A stretch of 9,746 bases of DNA from Candidatus Cloacimonadota bacterium (GTDB taxonomy: Bacteria; Cloacimonadota; Cloacimonadia; Cloacimonadales; JAOZMQ01), in assembly GCA_029934195.1 (NCBI GenBank), contig JAOZMQ010000088.1, positions 1 through 9,746 of the forward strand, in the 5' to 3' direction. The notes below the pieces were generated by a model. It searched no databases. It was not told the DNA's origin and worked only from the letters and a program-made list of their open reading frames with translations. Numbering within the stretch: the first letter of the stretch is position 1; every line of letters starts with the position of its first letter. Shown here one piece after another: positions 5,992 to 9,746 of this stretch. The position numbers and the translations under genes were made by a program.

Positions 5992-7920
5992 ATGCTGAGA
6001 AAATATTTTATAATATTATTACTCATTTTCATTGGTTTTTTATATTCTCAAACATCAGAGATTGATTCCCTGCATAATAAATTATCAACAAGTGTTTCTA
6101 ACAATAGATTTGAAATTTTATATAAATTATCGCAAGCTTATAACACTATTTCTATGGATTTGAGTTTAGAATATGCAAAAAAAGCCCTTGCTCAGGCACA
6201 GCAAAATAAAAATAAAAAAAATCAAGCACAAGCTTTAATGGAAATTGGTGAAATTTATTTAGAAGTTGGTATTTACGAACAGGCTTTAAACAATTGTATT
6301 CAATCTTTGGGATTTTATGAGCAATTTGAGGATAAAAAAAATATCGCGAATATCCTAAGTAATATTGGGAATATTTATTTAAGACTCAAGCAATATGATT
6401 CCAGTAAATTATATTTTCTTCAAGCAAAAACAATTTACAAGGAGATTAAGAACTTAAAAGGTGAACTACAGGTTCAAATAAATCTTGCCTCGTTATTTAC
6501 AGTACAAGGAAAATATGATAATGCTCTATTAGAATATCAAAAAGTATTAGAATTAAGTAAAGAATTAAATAATCTTCAATATCAGGCAGTGATTTTAAAT
6601 AATATTGGAATAATACACAAAACCTTAGATCAAAAAAAACTTGCTTTAGAGTATTTCAACAATTCACTTGAGGTAAAAAAACAAATTGGAGATGAAGTCG
6701 GTATTGCTACTTCATTACTAAATTTAGGTAATTATTATCGAAATTTAGGGTTACTTGATAAAGCTTTAGAGATTTACAATAGAGGAAAAGAAATCTCTAA
6801 GAAATTAGATCTAAAAGATCATATTATGAGAATTTCCTATGGTGAATATAAATGTTATAAAGTGAGTAATAATAGTAAAAAAGCACTATCAAGTTTTTTA
6901 GAATATTCTGTTATTAAGGATAGTCTGATCTCTTTTGAAACAAATAAAAAAATTGCTGAAATTAAAATAAAATTTGAATCTGAAAAAAAAGAAAAGCAGA
7001 TTGAACTTCTTAAGAAATCAAATAAAATTAAGGAGTTATCGCTTCAGCGTAAAAGAATGCAGATTATTATGATCTTGGTAGTTTTGTTTATGGTTATTTT
7101 TATCTTCATAATTTTAAATAATAAATACAAAATGGAACAAAAATTAAATACACTTTTAGGAGGAAAAAATAATGAACTCAGGCAATCAAATATCTCTCTT
7201 AAAAATTCTGAAATTTCTTTAATGAAAACTAACTCAACTAAAGATAAATTTTTCACAATTATTGCTCATGACTTAAAAGATCCATTTTATTCATTAATGA
7301 AATATTGTGAAATTTTTTATGAATTATTTGATTCACTGAACGAAAAAGATAAAAAACAATATATAAAAGATATTATTTTATTAACTAATAATATCTTAAA
7401 ATTACTTGAAAATTTATTAGTATGGACAAAAAGTCAAACTGGAAATTTAAAATTTGAACCTGATATTCTTGATTTAAATTCTGCAGTTGAGGTTGTAATA
7501 CAAAATTTAGAAACTGAGGCTAAAAAGAAAGAAATTTCTATCAAATTCAATAAGAAAAACGGTCAATTTATTTTTGCAGATACTGAGATGATCGTTACCG
7601 TCATCAGAAATTTAGTATATAATTCTATAAAATTTACACCACGAACAGGAAAAATTGAAATCTCTTTTCTGAATGAGAAAGACAAAATATCTTTGATAAT
7701 AAAAGATAATGGTATTGGTCTCAGTAAAGAAAATCAAATCAAAGTTTTTCAAATTGAAGAAAATTTTAAAACCGAAGGAACCGAACAAGAAACAGGAACA
7801 GGTCTTGGACTATTAATTTGTAAAGAATTTGTTAAAAAAAATAATGGTGAAATCTCCATAGAAAGTAGTCTTGGAAAAGGAAGTATTTTCACATTAACAT
7901 TTAATAAATATAACGTTTAA
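5992..7920 (+). CDS. TPR-repeat sensor histidine kinase (membrane-bound)
   Basis: This 642-residue protein has a signal peptide (MLRKYFIILLLIFIGFLYS, cleavage near residue 19-21). It is followed by about seven tetratricopeptide repeats (about 35-310; for example ANILSNIGNIYLRLKQYDSS and ATSLLNLGNYYRNLGLLDKA) that should lie outside the inner membrane. A lysine/glutamate-rich coiled coil (about 318-355), one membrane segment (about 357-375) and a second helical linker lead to the cytoplasmic kinase. The HisKA motif IIAHDLKDPF gives phospho-acceptor H426. The HATPase domain has an N box RNLVYNSIKFTP (N540, N544), G1 DNGIGL (D572-L577) and G2 GTGLGL (602-607), all intact. The architecture matches Bacteroidota-style TPR kinases that sense through protein or peptide contacts. 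No receiver domain is fused and no response regulator lies in the window, so the target is unknown. The next gene starts 12 nt downstream. Confidence 0.9.
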   Translation: MLRKYFIILLLIFIGFLYSQTSEIDSLHNKLSTSVSNNRFEILYKLSQAYNTISMDLSLEYAKKALAQAQQNKNKKNQAQALMEIGEIYLEVGIYEQALNNCIQSLGFYEQFEDKKNIANILSNIGNIYLRLKQYDSSKLYFLQAKTIYKEIKNLKGELQVQINLASLFTVQGKYDNALLEYQKVLELSKELNNLQYQAVILNNIGIIHKTLDQKKLALEYFNNSLEVKKQIGDEVGIATSLLNLGNYYRNLGLLDKALEIYNRGKEISKKLDLKDHIMRISYGEYKCYKVSNNSKKALSSFLEYSVIKDSLISFETNKKIAEIKIKFESEKKEKQIELLKKSNKIKELSLQRKRMQIIMILVVLFMVIFIFIILNNKYKMEQKLNTLLGGKNNELRQSNISLKNSEISLMKTNSTKDKFFTIIAHDLKDPFYSLMKYCEIFYELFDSLNEKDKKQYIKDIILLTNNILKLLENLLVWTKSQTGNLKFEPDILDLNSAVEVVIQNLETEAKKKEISIKFNKKNGQFIFADTEMIVTVIRNLVYNSIKFTPRTGKIEISFLNEKDKISLIIKDNGIGLSKENQIKVFQIEENFKTEGTEQETGTGLGLLICKEFVKKNNGEISIESSLGKGSIFTLTFNKYNV

Positions 7921-7932
7921 ATAGTTGAAGTA

Positions 7933-8724
7933 ATGTATTTCCATAAAAAAAAATTCCAAAAATTTGAAAGTAATAAAAAAATAAAAGTCCTTTTGGATTT
8001 AATATCGCAAATCGAAAAAGAATGGAATAATCTTGATTTACGAGAGAAAAGTTATAATAATTTATTAGAATTAGCAAAAGTCTTTTGTGATGAATTTCCT
8101 GATAAAATCTTATTCCATAGCATAAAACTAAAACAAACCAAAAAAGAATTTATTGAAATGATTGTTCCAATTGAAAGGGAATTTTCTCATAAAATATTGA
8201 AAGATGAGCATTTTATAATTTTGAAAAAAGATGGTGAGAGAACAAAGATTAGAAAGAATCCAATCTTCCTTATTTTGAATAATTTAAGATCAACTTTCAA
8301 TATTGGATCTATTATTAGAACTTCAGAATGTTTTGGAATTTATAAAATCTTTTTCTGTGGTTATACGGCAACTCCAAATCATCCAAAAGTAAAAAAAATT
8401 TCGATGGGAACATATTCACAAATTGAGTGGGAGTATGTTGAGAAGATTGAAGATGTTATTTCCCGAATGAAAAAGAAAAAAATTGAAATCATTGCTTTAG
8501 AAACTACTACCGATGCTGAGAATCTTTCCAATTTCATTATTCCAAAACCAGTTTGCTTAATTCTTGGAAATGAAGCTTTGGGGATTAATGCTAAAGTCTT
8601 GAAAATGGCTGATAGAATTGTTCAAATTCCTCTTTATGGTTGGAAAAATTCATTGAATGTTGCCAATGCATTTTCTATTGTAGCTTATGAATGTATAAGG
8701 CAATGGAATATTAGCGAGAAATAA
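7933..8724 (+). CDS. TrmH/SpoU-family RNA 2'-O-methyltransferase
   Basis: Members of this SPOUT knot family transfer methyl from S-adenosylmethionine to a ribose 2'-OH in tRNA or rRNA. The C-terminal SpoU domain (about 107-258 of 263 residues) shows all three motifs. Motif 1 is NNLRSTFNIGSIIRTSECFG with N123 and the likely catalytic R129. Motif 2 is LILGNEALG (209-217), and motif 3 is NSLNVANAFSIVAYE (239 onward), which forms the knot. The first 105 residues are a charged helical region that is not recognisably the usual L30e-like RNA-binding domain. Substrate (tRNA G18, 23S rRNA or other) cannot be told. ATG 7933 lies 12 nt after the kinase stop, in the same frame, and has no good Shine-Dalgarno at normal distance (GAAG ends 2 nt before it), so translation may depend on coupling to the kinase. 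Confidence 0.88.
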   Translation: MYFHKKKFQKFESNKKIKVLLDLISQIEKEWNNLDLREKSYNNLLELAKVFCDEFPDKILFHSIKLKQTKKEFIEMIVPIEREFSHKILKDEHFIILKKDGERTKIRKNPIFLILNNLRSTFNIGSIIRTSECFGIYKIFFCGYTATPNHPKVKKISMGTYSQIEWEYVEKIEDVISRMKKKKIEIIALETTTDAENLSNFIIPKPVCLILGNEALGINAKVLKMADRIVQIPLYGWKNSLNVANAFSIVAYECIRQWNISEK

Positions 8725-8727
8725 GCT

Positions 8728-8820
8728 GATTTTAACCGCAGAGCTGTGAAATCTTTGTAGCACAATGCCGTTAAGCAGTGGGTAAAGAAAATAGAGAATT
8801 ATGAGGTCAGGAATTCTGAA
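8728..8820 (+). repeat. Interspersed intergenic repeat, copy B (short form)
   Basis: GATTTTAACCGCAGAGCTG (8728-8746) matches the left arm of copy A loosely, and CTTTGTAGC-A-CAATGC (from 8753) through TTCTGAA (8820) matches its right arm. The best block, 8793-8820, agrees with 2548-2575 at 27 of 28 bases. The stem-loop segment between the arms of copy A is absent here. The dyad TCAGGAATTCTGA lies at 8807-8819. The repeat ends 19 nt before the Shine-Dalgarno of the HD-domain gene, in the same orientation relative to the downstream gene as copy A. Confidence 0.7.
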
Positions 8821-8849
8821 ATTAATCTCTTATTAAAAAGGAGTTTTAT

Positions 8850-9401
8850 ATGAATCGAGAAGAAGGAATGATAATTTTGCAAAAAAATCTTCCAAATGAT
8901 AGTTTAATTAAACATTGTATTGCTGTTGGTGCCGTAATGGAAGAGTTAGCCGTTCATTTTGGTGAAGATAAAGAAAAATGGTTTCTCGCTGGATTGCTTC
9001 ATGATATTGATTATGAGATAACTAAAACAAAACCAGAAAAACATGGAATCATTGCTATGGAAATTCTTGCAGATTGTAAATTAAGTAATGATATTTTGCA
9101 AGCCATAAAAGCTCATAGCGGAAATTTCCCTGCTGAAACTTTGTTTGATAAAGCACTTTTAATTGCGGATCCTATTACTGGTTTAATAACTGCATCTGCT
9201 TTAATAAATCCTGCAAAAAAAGTTAGTGCTGTTAAGTTAAAATCTCTAAAGAAAAAATTCAAAAATAAGAAATTTGCTGCCGGAGCCAATAGAGAACAAA
9301 TTGCTGATTGTGAAAAAATTGGTCTCCAATTAAATGATTTTCTCGAATTATCTTTGAAGGCAATGGTTGCTTATCAAGATCAATTGGGATTAGGTGACTG
9401 A
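8850..9401 (+). CDS. HD-domain protein, predicted metal-dependent phosphohydrolase
   Basis: This 183-residue soluble protein has the HD superfamily metal ligands in order: H22 (LIKHCIAVGAVM), H51-D52 (GLLHDIDYE), H89 (AIKAHSG) and D107 (ADPITG). The superfamily hydrolyses phosphate esters, often of nucleotides. The C-terminal FAAGANREQI-x2-CE signature and the overall length are typical, from memory, of a widespread small HD family in Clostridia and other anaerobes whose substrate is not established. The start is well supported: AAAAAGGAG (8835-8843) ends 6 nt before ATG 8850. It appears to be a single gene between repeat copy B and a convergent neighbour, whose last 22 bp overlap its 3' end. 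Confidence 0.88.
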   Translation: MNREEGMIILQKNLPNDSLIKHCIAVGAVMEELAVHFGEDKEKWFLAGLLHDIDYEITKTKPEKHGIIAMEILADCKLSNDILQAIKAHSGNFPAETLFDKALLIADPITGLITASALINPAKKVSAVKLKSLKKKFKNKKFAAGANREQIADCEKIGLQLNDFLELSLKAMVAYQDQLGLGD

Positions 9402-9652
9402 TTCTTTATTTGAGTCTTTTTTTGTTGTACAATTTTCTTGAATTTATTACCATCTCTCTCAATTAATTTGTAGCGTAAAAGGCTATTTGCAACTAATTTT
9501 GTGAAGTATTTTACTGATTGAAAATGACATTCATCAGGAAAACTCTTTTTCATTTCCTGACGTGAAGTACTATCAATAATTTCTTCTATAGCTTCTAATG
9601 AAAAAGAAGATTTTCCTAATTTTTGAATGATTTTTCTTTCGATTGGTCTCAT
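9380..9652 (-). CDS. Small protein of unknown function, possibly winged-helix
   Basis: This 90-residue protein is encoded on the opposite strand and converges on the HD-domain gene; its stop (9380-9382) lies inside that gene. I chose ATG at 9650-9652 (MRPIERK) because AGGAG sits 5 nt upstream, whereas the in-frame ATG at 9683-9685 has no ribosome binding site. I do not recognise the family. The sequence is helix-rich and very basic at the C-terminus (KKIVQQKKTQIKNQ). The segment VKYFTKLVANSLLRYKLIERDGNKFKKI reads like a recognition helix followed by a beta wing, so a DNA- or RNA-binding role is conceivable. Two palindromes lie just upstream (9685-9704 and 9711-9746). Coding status is likely but not certain. 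Confidence 0.6.
   Translation of the reverse strand: MRPIERKIIQKLGKSSFSLEAIEEIIDSTSRQEMKKSFPDECHFQSVKYFTKLVANSLLRYKLIERDGNKFKKIVQQKKTQIKNQSPNPN
9396..9423 (+). terminator. Weak candidate terminator after the HD-domain gene
   Basis: GACT (9396-9399) and AGTC (9413-9416) could pair, followed directly by seven Ts (9417-9423). The stem is only 4 bp with a 13-nt loop and starts inside the stop region of the gene, so the call rests mostly on the U-tract. Confidence 0.25.
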
Positions 9653-9657
9653 TTTAT

Positions 9658-9662
9658 CTCCT
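9658..9662 (-). promoter_or_regulatory. Ribosome binding site deciding the start of the small - strand gene
   Basis: AGGAG on the - strand, 5 nt before ATG 9652. It supports the 90-residue form over a 101-residue form starting at 9685. Confidence 0.6.
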
Positions 9663-9684
9663 AAATCTCTGTCAAAAAAGAACA

Positions 9685-9704
9685 TTTACTTGATCAGCAA
9701 GTAA
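9685..9704. promoter_or_regulatory. Perfect 8-bp inverted repeat, possible operator
   Basis: TTTACTTG (9685-9692) and CAAGTAAA (9697-9704 region, after a short ATCAG centre) are perfect inverted copies, centred about 43 bp upstream of the small - strand gene's start. It could be an operator or a leader hairpin for that gene. On the + strand it is followed by GACG and six Ts, so an inefficient + strand terminator is the alternative. Confidence 0.4.
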
Positions 9705-9710
9705 AGACGT

Positions 9711-9746
9711 TTTTTGTTCAGATACTATTTAGTACTTGAACGAAAA
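9711..9746. repeat. Long imperfect palindrome at the right window edge
   Basis: Bases 9711-9727 and 9730-9746 pair over 17 positions around a TT centre. The core is GTTCAGATACTA against TAGTACTTGAAC with one A-C mismatch and one G-T wobble, and T-rich and A-rich outer ends extend it. The T-run precedes the stem and the A-run follows it on both strands, the reverse of an intrinsic terminator. A binding site, a cruciform-forming element or the edge of a repeat is more likely. The element may continue beyond the window. Confidence 0.5.

Noticed and set aside
9653..9685. ATG at 9685 as start of the small - strand gene
   Set aside because: No ribosome binding site precedes it and it falls at the edge of the inverted repeat. 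ATG 9652 has AGGAG at 5 nt.
9711..9746. Right-edge palindrome as a Rho-independent terminator
   Set aside because: On both strands the T-run comes before the stem and the A-run after it, so no U-tract would follow the hairpin.

Overview
This is a strongly AT-rich bacterial window (about one third G+C by eye). It has five complete protein genes on the + strand, the tail of a sixth at the left edge, and one small gene on the - strand at the right edge. The taxon cannot be fixed from the sequence. Low G+C, clear Shine-Dalgarno sites, a Bacteroidota-style TPR sensor kinase, a very long MutL/GlmL-type protein and degenerate TAACC-(N)TGAAGA intergenic repeats together suggest a FCB-type anaerobe, perhaps a Cloacimonadota-like lineage. 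That is inference, not proof.

Layout. Bases 1-91 are the last 29 codons of an unrecognised gene. After a short spacer with a -10-like TATAAT comes an oligopeptidase B-type serine peptidase of family S9A (178-2346), with an intact Ser-Asp-His triad and an N-terminal hydrophobic export or anchor segment. A 282-bp spacer (2347-2628) holds copy A of an interspersed repeat. It is followed by a 967-residue protein (2629-5532) whose first part is a MutL/GlmL ASKHA-type ATPase, tied in known systems to B12-dependent aminomutases, and whose last roughly 400 residues are a separate beta-rich and alpha/beta extension. No mutase subunit lies in the window.

A 459-bp non-coding stretch (5533-5991) carries more degenerate repeats, including an inverted pair, and a probable promoter. 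Next is a two-gene unit: a periplasmic-TPR histidine kinase (5992-7920) and, 12 nt after it in the same frame, a TrmH/SpoU-family RNA 2'-O-methyltransferase (7933-8724). A 125-bp spacer with repeat copy B leads to an HD-domain phosphohydrolase-like protein (8850-9401). A 90-residue protein of unknown function (9380-9652, - strand) converges on it and overlaps its end by 22 bp. Its upstream region holds two palindromes, one running to the window edge.

The genes do not form one obvious pathway: peptide degradation, cobalamin-mutase maintenance, sensing, RNA modification and nucleotide-type hydrolysis sit side by side. The most noteworthy items are the long MutL fusion, the shared intergenic repeat whose only mismatch falls at the centre of its dyad, and the palindrome-flanked small gene. 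I see no mobile element, phage gene, CRISPR array, tRNA or rRNA, and no clear novel defence or biosynthetic system.
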